From NCBI RefSeq assembly GCF_900604385.1, contig NZ_LR027382.1:2960076-3024075 (forward strand): a stretch of DNA of 64,000 nucleotides. The letters are read 5' to 3'. The notes beneath the pieces were generated by a model. It was not told the DNA's origin. It saw nothing but the letters and a program-made list of their open reading frames with translations, and searched no databases. The stretch comes from Alistipes megaguti (GTDB lineage: Bacteria; Bacteroidota; Bacteroidia; Bacteroidales; Rikenellaceae). Every line of letters begins with the position of its first letter. Position 1 is the first letter of the stretch. The translations under genes and the position numbers were made by a program. Positions 35,901-43,416 of this stretch are shown here, one piece after another.

Positions 35901-36662
35901 CTATTTGGTTTTGAGCATTTCCGGATTGTCGTAGATATTGCCGACGACTCCTAACCGGTCTCGGTAATCATACGTTGCGGTCGCATACAGTGTATAACGT
36001 TCCTCCCCTTTTGGATGGTTGACGTAAACTACATCATAGCAATACCCTCTGACGCCACCTTGTACCCATCCAATGATTCTCCCACCAACGCCTAAAACAT
36101 CCCCCTCGAAGATCCGCGTCCCGTTCTTGTCCTTCACGCCCGTGAACTGGCCGACCGTCTCCGGATCGACTTCGTACTGATTGAATCCTTTCGGCGCAGG
36201 ATTGGGGAATATGAACGAATGGCCGCCCATACGCAACAGATCGCCCTCGATCCACTTTCCCGTCTTGATCTCTTTTCCTCGAAACAATATCTCCCGTTTC
36301 ATCTCAATGCTGTTTTTGATAAGTTTGTCCCCCAGTTTGATAATGAATGTTTCATGATCCGGAGCACCCCACTCCGGGCGTCCCTGTCCCATCGTGATCC
36401 TCCGGCATTCGAACATCATCCGGCGCCGGGTGTAGCCATACGAGAAACACACGGCATCGAAGTGTTTGAATATCGGCCCCACGGAGCAACCGCCACACAA
36501 CCGGCCGTCGAATCCGCGCACGTTACACCAACCGAAGGCTCCGTAGCACTCGATCAACCGATGTCTCCAGTACGGGGACTCATCCCGGTACTCTTCGGGC
36601 TTCTCGCCCCGCTCGATCATTTCATACCACTCCTTTTTGAGCGGCAGGTAAAGTATTTTCAT
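35901..36662 (-). CDS. ASCH-domain and YopX-domain fusion protein
   Basis: The N-terminal part (residues 1-115; LPLKKEWYEMIERGEKPEEY, FDAVCFSYGYTRRRMMF, FIIKLGDKL) matches phage ASCH proteins, an RNA-binding-like fold. The second part (from about 121; MKREILFRGKEIKTGKWIEG through VGQFTGVKDKNGTRIFEGD) is a YopX domain, common in phages. They are in one frame with no stop, and an internal ATG at 36302 could also start YopX alone. Both families lack a firmly known function. Confidence 0.8.
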   Translation of the reverse strand: MKILYLPLKKEWYEMIERGEKPEEYRDESPYWRHRLIECYGAFGWCNVRGFDGRLCGGCSVGPIFKHFDAVCFSYGYTRRRMMFECRRITMGQGRPEWGAPDHETFIIKLGDKLIKNSIEMKREILFRGKEIKTGKWIEGDLLRMGGHSFIFPNPAPKGFNQYEVDPETVGQFTGVKDKNGTRIFEGDVLGVGGRIIGWVQGGVRGYCYDVVYVNHPKGEERYTLYATATYDYRDRLGVVGNIYDNPEMLKTK

Positions 36663-37167
36663 ATTCCTCGATTTTACGTCTCATCCGTTCCTCGGCGGCC
36701 TCTACTCCGGCGACCTTCCGGGCCAACTTCGCCCGGAACCGGGCGAGATCTTCGTCCGTGGCTTCGTCGAAGAAGAGGTTGTTCGCGCGGTTCCATGCCA
36801 CGTATTCCTCCAGCTTCCGCCGGGCCCTGGTGACTTGCGCCTTGGCGGCGACCAGTCTCCGGAGATCGTCGGTCAGCCGGACATCATTCCCCAGCCTCCG
36901 ATCGTAGTACGAACAGAACCGGCTCACATTCGCCCGGGGAAACCGGCAGACCAACGCCGCCTCACGCCACCGGACGACCCACGGCCGACGTTCGTAGACC
37001 TCGCGCGGGAGATCGTAGGCGAAGATCCGCTCGCGGGATCCGGCTCCGGCATCCTTCGTGAACTCGATGAAAACCCAGTGCCGAACTCCCAGCTCTGCCT
37101 CGGCCCGGGCATAGTCGCGGGCCAGTTCATACAGATCGCCGCAGCTTTCCTGTTTGCTCTTTGCCAT
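36622..37167 (-). CDS. Phage hypothetical protein, basic and helical
   Basis: The 181-residue protein has a beta N-terminal part (VRHWVFIEFTKDAG, ERIFAYDLP) and a coiled C-terminal half rich in Arg, Lys, Glu (RFRAKLARKVAGVEAAEERM). No family recognised. It overlaps the ASCH gene by 41 bases. Confidence 0.6.
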   Translation of the reverse strand: MAKSKQESCGDLYELARDYARAEAELGVRHWVFIEFTKDAGAGSRERIFAYDLPREVYERRPWVVRWREAALVCRFPRANVSRFCSYYDRRLGNDVRLTDDLRRLVAAKAQVTRARRKLEEYVAWNRANNLFFDEATDEDLARFRAKLARKVAGVEAAEERMRRKIEEYENTLPAAQKGVV

Positions 37168-37201
37168 GGCTTCGGTTATTATGATGCAACAACACTTCCG
37201 G

Positions 37202-37723
37202 TCAGAACAGCGCCAGTTGGACGAAGGTGAACCGGCGGATCTCGTCGTCGATCAGCCGGGCGACTCCCGTCAACGAGTGGCGGATCGTCGCATAGCTGCC
37301 ACCCTCCGGCAGTCGGTCCCGGTAGCGATCCAGCAGACGGATCTCCTCCTCGGCCACCTCGCGGATCTCGCGAAGAGCGCCGCGGATGGCTTCGTTCTCC
37401 GACGGATAGCCCGCCTGCGCACAATCGACAAACCCGCACGGGTGGCTACACCCCCGCGAAGTATCGAGCCGGACGGAGTAACCGGATTCCCATCGCCCGT
37501 TGTCGGACCGGGCCGTGTGGACCTCAAACCTTCCGTGGCGCGACTCAACGGCCACGGGACGGTTCGGATTCAGGCAGACATCGAAGAGATTGAACCCGAA
37601 CCCATACGGGCTCGAGTGTACGACCTCGCCGCCGGCATCCGGATGCGCCTTCAGATAGGCAGTCCACTCCTCGAAGGTGAACTCTCGCCCCAGGCAGCGA
37701 CTCGTGTGGTGAATTTCGCTCAT
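37202..37723 (-). CDS. Phage hypothetical protein
   Basis: The 173-residue protein begins MSEIHHTSRCLGREFTFEEW and includes SRGCSHPCGFVDCAQAGYPS, with several cysteines that may bind metal. Unknown function. It is one base from the methylase gene end. Confidence 0.6.
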   Translation of the reverse strand: MSEIHHTSRCLGREFTFEEWTAYLKAHPDAGGEVVHSSPYGFGFNLFDVCLNPNRPVAVESRHGRFEVHTARSDNGRWESGYSVRLDTSRGCSHPCGFVDCAQAGYPSENEAIRGALREIREVAEEEIRLLDRYRDRLPEGGSYATIRHSLTGVARLIDDEIRRFTFVQLALF

Positions 37724-37724
37724 G

Positions 37725-38591
37725 TCAAAAGAGTTTTAAGGTTTGCACTTGTGGTTCGTAATTCATCCAAATGCACTCCTGCATCAGCGTCCCCGATCCG
37801 TTTACAATGCCGCTCCGGATATTGTTCCGCTTGAACGGGAACTTGACTTTGTTCCAATCGGCGTACAATCGATTGGTGAGGTTGCAATCATAGCTGCTGA
37901 CCATGGCCAGCCCATCTATGTGGTGAAGTCGATCAGCCAAGCGTTCGTGATCCTCCACCGAAAACTCATAGCGGTAATCATTTCGAGAGTTCCGGCACTC
38001 TTGCGGGTACGGAGGATCGCAGTAGAAGAAGGCCCCAGGAAAGTCAATCCGATCAATCGCTGTCATGTAGTCGCAGTTCATAATTTGGAAGTTGTTGCGA
38101 ATCTCCGCAGCTACTTCATACAACTTTTCGACGGCATTTTTCCAGCGGGAAACGCCCTCGCCAGCCTGCGCTCTGACCTGTTGTTTCGCCATGTGCCATC
38201 CCTTCTTTTGCCGCTGTGCGCCCAGTCCGAAAAAGGATTGCCGCACCCGAACGTAAAACCGACGCGCCCTTTCCAAGTCAGAGATCTCTGCAAACTCCGT
38301 TGTCCAACTATTGTCGAACTCGGTTTCCGAGTAAGGCGTCAGCCGCAAGGCCCGAACGAGTTCCTCTTCGTGATCGCGAAGCTGCGTGAAAAAATTGGTG
38401 ATTTCGCCGTTGATCTCGTTTGCTGTACGAATCACATTTCCGTGATAGTTCAGCGACACGACCATCGATCCGGCGAACAGATCGATCAAATGCGTAAAAC
38501 CCACGGGAAAGTTCGCGTAGAGGTATTCGGTCCATGTGAACTTTCCTCCGAAGTAGTTGAAGGCAATCTTTTTATTTCGGTTACCAGACAT
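37725..38591 (-). CDS. Dam-type DNA N6-adenine methyltransferase (D12 class)
   Basis: The 288-residue protein has the D12-class motifs: NYFGGK at 12-17, HLIDLFAGSMVVSLN at 34-48, and DPPY at 192-195. It methylates adenine in DNA, perhaps to protect phage DNA from host restriction. The recognition sequence cannot be read. ATG at 38591 is preferred; the longer open frame upstream overlaps the tRNA-like sequence and a different gene. Confidence 0.92.
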   Translation of the reverse strand: MSGNRNKKIAFNYFGGKFTWTEYLYANFPVGFTHLIDLFAGSMVVSLNYHGNVIRTANEINGEITNFFTQLRDHEEELVRALRLTPYSETEFDNSWTTEFAEISDLERARRFYVRVRQSFFGLGAQRQKKGWHMAKQQVRAQAGEGVSRWKNAVEKLYEVAAEIRNNFQIMNCDYMTAIDRIDFPGAFFYCDPPYPQECRNSRNDYRYEFSVEDHERLADRLHHIDGLAMVSSYDCNLTNRLYADWNKVKFPFKRNNIRSGIVNGSGTLMQECIWMNYEPQVQTLKLF

Positions 38592-38606
38592 ATCGTTTCT
38601 GTTTTG

Positions 38607-38688
38607 CGGATCGCCGGGAGTCGAACCCGGGCAACGGCTGCAACAGGCCGTTGGCATCCTCCGCCGGCACGGAGGCCCTGCCGATCCA
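38607..38688 (-). tRNA. tRNA-like sequence, possibly degenerate
   Basis: On the minus strand the 82 bases have an acceptor-like 7-bp pairing (TGGATCG / CGATCCG), a 6-bp hairpin where the D-arm should be (CCTCCG/CGGAGG), an anticodon-like arm (CAACGGC/GCCGTTG with an 8-nt loop CTGTTGCA) and a perfect T-arm CCGGG-TTCGACT-CCCGG that matches the conserved box. The D-arm region is too long, and the 8-nt loop leaves the anticodon ambiguous. No CCA end is encoded. It could be a non-canonical phage tRNA, a decayed tRNA, or a tRNA-like regulatory RNA. Confidence 0.5.
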
Positions 38689-38692
38689 TTGG

Positions 38693-39574
38693 TCAGTCTT
38701 GTGGCGTGCGGATCCGCCAGCGGACCCCCTGCGGAGTCTGGACCGTCTCGAAATCCTCCGCCCGATAGAGGCCGCCGTTTGTCGGGAGCATCTGCACCAT
38801 CTGCAGGTAGGTGTACAACCGGCCGCATTCGGCCTCGGCCTGACGGCGCGTCTGCAGTTCGTGATCCCGGGCGGCGTAGGAGGTGAACGTGCAGAAGGCG
38901 CTGCGGTTCTTCCACGCCCCCTTGTTGTCCATCGCCGCCACCAGGCGCCGGATGTCCTCGACGTCCCACTTGCGGAACAGCCACAGCAGCTGCTGCCGCG
39001 AGAAGGGTTCCGCCATCGAGGCGATCTTCGGGAAGCGCTCGCCGATCCACGCCTGCAGCGCATCGGCTGCCTCGACCAGCTCCGCCGGGGCCTCGGCCGT
39101 TTCTCCCCCTACAACCCCCTTTTCTGAACTTACCGTGTGTGTGTATTCTTCTCTTCTTACTTTCTTACATTCTTCAGTTGTGGTCGCTGGCTGGTCGACG
39201 CCTGGTCGGCAGTTGGTCGCATCCTGGTCGTCCGTTGGTCCGCTGTCTGGTCGCTCGGCGCTCTCCATCGACTGATATTTTTCGTAATTACAGATCGTTA
39301 CGATCGTATAGGAGCTGGTCGCACGGCTGGTCAGAAAATCCGATTTTTCAAGTTTTGAAATCGCCGTCCGCACCTCCCGCTCGGAAAGACCCGTTTCGCG
39401 GGCCAAAATCGACCGGCTCGTGACGAGCTGGCCCCGCTCGACGGTGATCCCCCGCCAGCGCTTCGTCTGGAAGTTCGCCTTCAGCAGCAGATGCAGGGCC
39501 ATCCGCACGCAGTTCGTGTCGGAGTACCACTCCCAATCGAGCAAGCCGCGATGTATCTTGATCCACCCTTCCAT
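38693..39574 (-). CDS. Phage replication initiator-like protein with embedded iterons
   Basis: The 293-residue protein has an N-terminal winged-helix-like region (WIKIHRGLLDWEWYSDTNCV, RETGLSEREVRTAISKLEKS), a disordered Asp/Pro/Thr linker, and a C-terminal helical domain (FSRQQLLWLFRKWDVEDIRR). This layout resembles phage initiator and DnaD-like proteins. The linker DNA carries a TGGTCG array at 11-bp spacing, like the lambda O gene that holds its own origin. The ATG at 39574 is preferred to a long upstream extension that overlaps another gene. Confidence 0.75.
   Translation of the reverse strand: MEGWIKIHRGLLDWEWYSDTNCVRMALHLLLKANFQTKRWRGITVERGQLVTSRSILARETGLSEREVRTAISKLEKSDFLTSRATSSYTIVTICNYEKYQSMESAERPDSGPTDDQDATNCRPGVDQPATTTEECKKVRREEYTHTVSSEKGVVGGETAEAPAELVEAADALQAWIGERFPKIASMAEPFSRQQLLWLFRKWDVEDIRRLVAAMDNKGAWKNRSAFCTFTSYAARDHELQTRRQAEAECGRLYTYLQMVQMLPTNGGLYRAEDFETVQTPQGVRWRIRTPQD
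39121..39345. other. Candidate phage replication origin: 11-bp iteron array
   Basis: TGGTC(G) occurs at 39181, 39192, 39203, 39214, 39225, 39236 (TGGTCC) and 39248, then at 39316 and 39328. The first six are exactly 11 bp apart. AT-rich stretches flank the array (about 39121-39180 and 39265-39310). Since 11 is not a multiple of three, protein repeats do not explain it. Confidence 0.65.
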
Positions 39575-39576
39575 GG

Positions 39577-40035
39577 CTATCTCACGACAAAGCAGGTGAA
39601 ACCTCGCCGACGCCACATCCGGGCCACGGCCTTGTTGTCCTCGACGACGAACAGCACCCGACGGCGCTCCTCCTCGGTCGTCTCCCGGAAGAACTGGTCG
39701 ACCTTCTGGATGTGCTCGGGCCTCTCGTCGCCATTCGCGCGCATGATGAGCGTATAGTCCCGAGGTTCGAGCCCCAGGTGACGCTTCAGCCACATCTGCG
39801 TCTTGTCGCGCACGCTCTCGCGCCGCGAGGTGCAAAGGAACAGCTCCATCGTGCGGGCATTGAACTGCACGAACGAACAGACGTTGCGCCGCGGAAGGTC
39901 GTCGAAATCGTCCCGATAGAAGGCCTCCCAGTCGACCGGGAGCTGCTCGAGCAGCCGACGACGCCGCAACCCTACTTCGGCCAGCGTCCCGTCGATGTCG
40001 ACGACCATGATGCGTTTCATTGCTTGTCGTTTCAT
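39577..40035 (-). CDS. HAD-like phosphatase of polynucleotide kinase 3'-phosphatase type
   Basis: The 152-residue protein has HAD motif I VVDIDGTLAEVG, motif II LFLCTSRRESVRDKT, and motif III/IV VLFVVEDNKAVARMW. The last step and length match the phosphatase domain of T4 Pnkp (PseT). It may repair nicked RNA or DNA ends, or act on nucleotides. Confidence 0.8.
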   Translation of the reverse strand: MKRQAMKRIMVVDIDGTLAEVGLRRRRLLEQLPVDWEAFYRDDFDDLPRRNVCSFVQFNARTMELFLCTSRRESVRDKTQMWLKRHLGLEPRDYTLIMRANGDERPEHIQKVDQFFRETTEEERRRVLFVVEDNKAVARMWRRRGFTCFVVR

Positions 40036-40055
40036 CTTCGTCTCTTGTTTGATTG

Positions 40056-40346
40056 TCAGTCGTTGTGTTTGGCTCGTCCCGGTACCCGGAACGGATTCGG
40101 CATGCAGTCGAGCGTCCGGTGCTGCTCCTCGCGATTACGGTGTGATTCGGCCGACCGGCTCTTTGCCGAGTACCGGTCGAGCAGCTCCGACGAGCGCTTG
40201 ATCCGGCTCAACCGGAAGGTGACGGCATACTTCGTCCGTCCGAGGGCCTCGCCGATCGCGGCCTTGTTCATCCCCCGGTCGAGCATGTCGAGCATCCGGC
40301 GGATCTCCTCGTCGCTCCATGGCTGGTTGTGTCGTATGAATGCCAT
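40056..40346 (-). CDS. SANT/GcrA-like small DNA-binding protein
   Basis: The 96-residue protein begins MAFIRHNQPWSDEEIRRMLD then KAAIGEALGRTKYAVTFRLS, a Myb/GcrA-like helix-turn-helix in which the W-D-E-E-I start and LGRT-x-x-AV end are conserved. It is likely a phage regulator. The ATG at 40346 is chosen because the motif begins here; the open frame extends 11 codons upstream. Confidence 0.7.
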   Translation of the reverse strand: MAFIRHNQPWSDEEIRRMLDMLDRGMNKAAIGEALGRTKYAVTFRLSRIKRSSELLDRYSAKSRSAESHRNREEQHRTLDCMPNPFRVPGRAKHND

Positions 40347-40348
40347 GG

Positions 40349-40516
40349 TCAACCCCGTTTGCGGCCGAATCCCAGCCACCGTTGCAACGTACAGCGGACA
40401 ACCGAACGGCGAAGCGTCTTTATGTCACGCCGGTTCTGTCGGATCGCCTCCTCCTTCGTGAGATCATAGAGACCGATGGATCCGCATTCGAATGTGGTCA
40501 GTTCTTTCAGTGTCAT
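40349..40516 (-). CDS. Small phage protein, 55 residues, unknown
   Basis: A short open frame MTLKELTTFECGSIGLYDL ... ending FGRKRG fits between its neighbours with 2-4 bp spacings, in the same direction. The C-terminal half is basic. No family recognised. Confidence 0.5.
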   Translation of the reverse strand: MTLKELTTFECGSIGLYDLTKEEAIRQNRRDIKTLRRSVVRCTLQRWLGFGRKRG

Positions 40517-40520
40517 AGCA

Positions 40521-40751
40521 TTATTGCATTAGTGATTCCTTCAACTGCTGCGGCGCATAGAAGCGATCCAGGAACTTCGTCACCTCCCGCGGATCGTAGA
40601 GGAAGGTGCCGTCGCCCATGACGAGGTATTTGAGTCCGGATCGCCGCCACAAGGCGTGCGTCTTCTCGCTGGTGACGCCTGTCGCCCGTCCGAGTTCCTC
40701 GCTACCCTTGAGGTAGAGGACTGGGACCTCTCGATTCAACTTGACTTTCAT
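40521..40751 (-). CDS. Small helix-turn-helix DNA-binding protein, excisionase-like
   Basis: The 76-residue protein has GSEELGRATGVTSEKTHALWR followed by the wing (LKYLVMGDGTFLYDPREV), a pattern of MerR/excisionase HTH_17 proteins. It may control excision or early transcription. Confidence 0.6.
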   Translation of the reverse strand: MKVKLNREVPVLYLKGSEELGRATGVTSEKTHALWRRSGLKYLVMGDGTFLYDPREVTKFLDRFYAPQQLKESLMQ

Positions 40752-40757
40752 ATCGCT

Positions 40758-41111
40758 CTATTCTATGATGTATTCAATCGTTTCGCGGCGGCCCCGGCGG
40801 GCGCGTCGCGCCGTTCGTTCAAACTCCCCGCCGCTGAAGACATACGTGCAGAACAGCCCCAGCAGACAGGCGGCACCGATACGGCGCCCGATCTCGGCCC
40901 GATAATACCAGACAACCAATGCCTGAATCGTCCGATTGCCGTCCAGATCACCCTGCAACTTGTCGTACATGACCGACAGCGTATTGGCCACGGCCTGGTA
41001 GGTCACGTGCAGCGCTTCGGCTATGCGGGAGATATTCCCGCCGCGGGTCTCGATCACCGCCTGCATCACTCGGGTCTCGGCCGGCGAGAGGCTGTCTGCA
41101 TCGCGTTTCAT
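40758..41111 (-). CDS. HTH protein with C-terminal membrane helix
   Basis: The 117-residue protein starts with LSPAETRVMQAVIETRGGNI and SRIAEALHVTYQAVANTLSV, a LuxR-type helix-turn-helix, and then a hydrophobic segment (IGAACLLGLFCTYVF) and a basic tail. The ATG at 41111 overlaps the stop of the preceding gene. A membrane-tethered phage regulator is likely. Confidence 0.62.
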   Translation of the reverse strand: MKRDADSLSPAETRVMQAVIETRGGNISRIAEALHVTYQAVANTLSVMYDKLQGDLDGNRTIQALVVWYYRAEIGRRIGAACLLGLFCTYVFSGGEFERTARRARRGRRETIEYIIE

Positions 41112-41350
41112 AGGCCCCAGGGTTGCGTTACCTGGTGACGGCGGAAGATCGTCTCGATGCCGCTCCGCTCGATCGGCGAATGCGGCGTGATCCCCCACTG
41201 CCGGTAATAGTAGGCCGAACGGCTCAAATTGCCGAGGACTTCACGGATCTCCATGCGCACCTCGGCAGCTTCGCGACGGTCGCGTGCCGCTACCTCGCGG
41301 ATTCCCTTGGTGAAGGAGTTGTCGGGATTGCGTGTCTGATTTGTTATCAT
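41108..41350 (-). CDS. Small phage protein, unknown
   Basis: The 80-residue charged protein (FTKGIREVAARDRREAAEVR and SRSAYYYRQWGITPHSPI) shows a helical N-terminal half. No domain recognised. It is one of the first early genes. Confidence 0.55.
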   Translation of the reverse strand: MITNQTRNPDNSFTKGIREVAARDRREAAEVRMEIREVLGNLSRSAYYYRQWGITPHSPIERSGIETIFRRHQVTQPWGL

Positions 41351-41352
41351 CG

Positions 41353-41676
41353 CTATTTGTTTCCTAAAATCAATTTCATCACAGTTCTAATTCTTTTCAC
41401 AAAACCGCATCGATAGGATCGTTCATTCTGCTGGTCCTTTCCCTGTTCCGATGAACCAATCCCGAATATCAGCCATTGCTCAAACCGCCACGGCTCTGTT
41501 TGCTTGTAGTGGACAAAAGACTGCCGGATCTCATATACTACTTGGCCGTCCACTTCAATCGTACAATCAACCCCACCCCGAGCCAAGGACTTCAATCGAG
41601 AATCATCGAGCATTCCGTGCATTCGTCGTGTGATGATAATCTGCACAATCCGATCGTCCTTTTTTACCTCCGCCAT
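41353..41676 (-). CDS. First early phage gene, unknown
   Basis: The 107-residue protein from the ATG at 41676 (MAEVKKDDRIVQIIITRRMH) is followed by beta strands (CTIEVDGQVVYEIRQSFVHY). A start 16 codons upstream overlaps the operator region and is less likely. It is the first gene left of the repressor and probably under its control. Confidence 0.55.
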   Translation of the reverse strand: MAEVKKDDRIVQIIITRRMHGMLDDSRLKSLARGGVDCTIEVDGQVVYEIRQSFVHYKQTEPWRFEQWLIFGIGSSEQGKDQQNERSYRCGFVKRIRTVMKLILGNK

Positions 41677-41682
41677 TTGCTT

Positions 41683-41759
41683 TTGTCCAAAAAATTGTAA
41701 ATCTTTACATTTCAAATTGTCCAATTCGCCGTACTTTTGTTGTACGATTGATTGGACAA
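41683..41759. promoter_or_regulatory. Repressor/early divergent regulatory region with operator half-sites
   Basis: TTGTCCAA occurs at 41683-41690 and 41717-41724, and its inverse TTGGACAA at 41752-41759, each about 34-35 bp apart. TACTTTTG at 41732-41739 is a -7 element for the rightward repressor gene, with TTTC (41710-41713) near -33. The sites between divergent genes are candidate operators for the S24 repressor. Confidence 0.6.
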
Positions 41760-41850
41760 TGCAAATATATAGTAATTTCTATATTTTTATACAGAAATAA
41801 CTATATTTAATTATTATAGAAATAGTATTATCTATAAATAAGTCATAGAG

Positions 41851-42522
41851 ATGACTGCAAAAGAAAGACTTAAGGCATACTTGGATTATAAAAAAATTAC
41901 CCAAATCGCATTTGCGGAAAGTATCGGCGCCTCGACCGGATACGTCAACGCAATGTCAAAAGGGTTTGGGCCCAAGTATGAAGCCATCGTCAGAGAGAAA
42001 TATCCGGACCTGAATATCGGCTGGGTTATTACCGGCGACGGCGACATGCTTTCAACAGCAGCTCATCAGGTCGGCGTCGCTATAAAAGCCGATACGGAAT
42101 CGGTAGTCATGATCGATTATATCCCGGTTCACGCATCTGCCAGCTTTGTGGAAAGTATCTGCGACGAGAAAGAATGCGCGTTTGAAAAGATGCCGGTCAT
42201 CCCGCTCAACGGTGAAAAACTGGATTCGAGCTACAAGATCTTTGAGGTCTCCGGAGATTCGATGGTACCCACGATCAACGATGGAGCGCTGATCCTGGCA
42301 AAGGAGATCAACGAGGCGCAATGGGCCTACGCCGAGGGGGTCGTCGTCGTTGTCTTCAACGAGATGGTCGTCATCAAACGGATGGCCGAGAACCGCATTT
42401 TCGATAGCAACATGATCGTCCTCTCATCCGACAATGAGAAATACGGGAAAATGCAGATCGAGCTGTCTAACATTCGGGCCATCTACAAAGCCAAACGGAA
42501 GATCAGCGAGAATATATTCTAA
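41851..42522 (+). CDS. Phage CI-like repressor with S24 autocleavage domain
   Basis: The 223-residue protein has an N-terminal XRE-type helix-turn-helix (IAFAESIGASTGYVNAMSKG) and a C-terminal S24 domain with Ser137 (FEVSGDSMVP) and Lys176 (VVIKRM) as catalytic pair. It should keep lysogeny and be cleaved after RecA activation. It is divergent from the early genes and probably binds the TTGTCCAA sites. Confidence 0.93.
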   Translation: MTAKERLKAYLDYKKITQIAFAESIGASTGYVNAMSKGFGPKYEAIVREKYPDLNIGWVITGDGDMLSTAAHQVGVAIKADTESVVMIDYIPVHASASFVESICDEKECAFEKMPVIPLNGEKLDSSYKIFEVSGDSMVPTINDGALILAKEINEAQWAYAEGVVVVVFNEMVVIKRMAENRIFDSNMIVLSSDNEKYGKMQIELSNIRAIYKAKRKISENIF

Positions 42523-42540
42523 AAAAATATATTGTATGTC

Positions 42541-43134
42541 ATGATAACTCTTCAAGTCGCCCCGACCCAACTTCACGCCGACAGCGAAGGTTTATTCTTC
42601 CTGTTCATCGCCTTCTGCGTGATTGTAATCATCGTGAATGCCGCCAAGTTGTTCAAACGACACCAAGAGAACTCTTCTTTAACTGATTCCCATAGTCAGG
42701 AAAAATCAGATGCAAACACGGTAAGTTATGGATATACAACCGATGAAGGCGAAACTCTATTCGACGATGTCAAGCCTGAGGACGACGAGGTCGAATACAG
42801 AATTGTCGGGACCAATTACCGGGATCTATCCAAAAAGGATATCGGTTATTCCGAGAACTTCTGCCTAAATGCTTCCGACGATGTCAAAGGGGACAAATAC
42901 GCTGTCGAGATTTACAACGGACGCGGGAACCTGGTCGGATACATCGAACGCGACCTGAATAAGTTTTGGCACAAATTGCTGATGAAGGCTAATCCCGATA
43001 ATCCGGTCATGCGATGCAGAGGGTATATCGGGCAATTCAGAAACGAAAACGACGAACTGAAATTCTACGGGAAAGTTTTCCTTCCAGAGATTGACGAGAA
43101 AGACCCTGACTACAAGAAGATAATGAACGAATAA
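42541..43134 (+). CDS. Membrane-anchored HIRAN-like protein
   Basis: The 197-residue protein has one N-terminal helix (LFFLFIAFCVIVIIVNAAKL) then an acidic linker and a domain with YRIVGTNYRDLSKKD, KYAVEIYNGRGNLVGYIERD, which matches HIRAN (a DNA-end or nucleic-acid binding fold). A membrane anchor on HIRAN is unusual. It follows the repressor by 18 bp on the same strand, so it is probably expressed during lysogeny. A role in exclusion or defence is inferred. Confidence 0.65.
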   Translation: MITLQVAPTQLHADSEGLFFLFIAFCVIVIIVNAAKLFKRHQENSSLTDSHSQEKSDANTVSYGYTTDEGETLFDDVKPEDDEVEYRIVGTNYRDLSKKDIGYSENFCLNASDDVKGDKYAVEIYNGRGNLVGYIERDLNKFWHKLLMKANPDNPVMRCRGYIGQFRNENDELKFYGKVFLPEIDEKDPDYKKIMNE

Positions 43135-43161
43135 CAACAACCCTTAAAACAACAACCTACT

Positions 43162-43416
43162 ATGACTAAAAGAAACTATCACGCTCAATTCAGCATCAAA
43201 TGCGGCGCAACAACTGACAGTTTTGACAACTTAAAAAAACAATGTCAGGCTGAAGCCGAGAAACTTTTAGCTACCGTTGATCTGTCCTCCCAAACAACAG
43301 CTATTGCTACGTTCTGGACCGCAGATTTCCCAGAGTTGATCGGAATCGGCAAATTCTACAAAGACGAAAATGGTGCCGTTCGATACGATTTGGATTTTTC
43401 TGAAAGCACACTATAA
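43162..43416 (+). CDS. Small prophage accessory protein, unknown
   Basis: The 84-residue protein (MTKRNYHAQFSIKCGATTDS ... IGKFYKDENGAVRYDLDFS) has no recognised domain. It ends directly before the next gene's ATG, so they are coupled. Confidence 0.6.
   Translation: MTKRNYHAQFSIKCGATTDSFDNLKKQCQAEAEKLLATVDLSSQTTAIATFWTADFPELIGIGKFYKDENGAVRYDLDFSESTL

Noticed and set aside
38607..38688. Selenocysteine tRNA
   Set aside because: The 6-bp D-stem resembles it, but there is no UCA anticodon, no 8-bp acceptor and no long variable arm.
39181..39253. CRISPR array
   Set aside because: The repeated unit is only 5-6 bp with an 11-bp period and no spacers; fits iterons instead.
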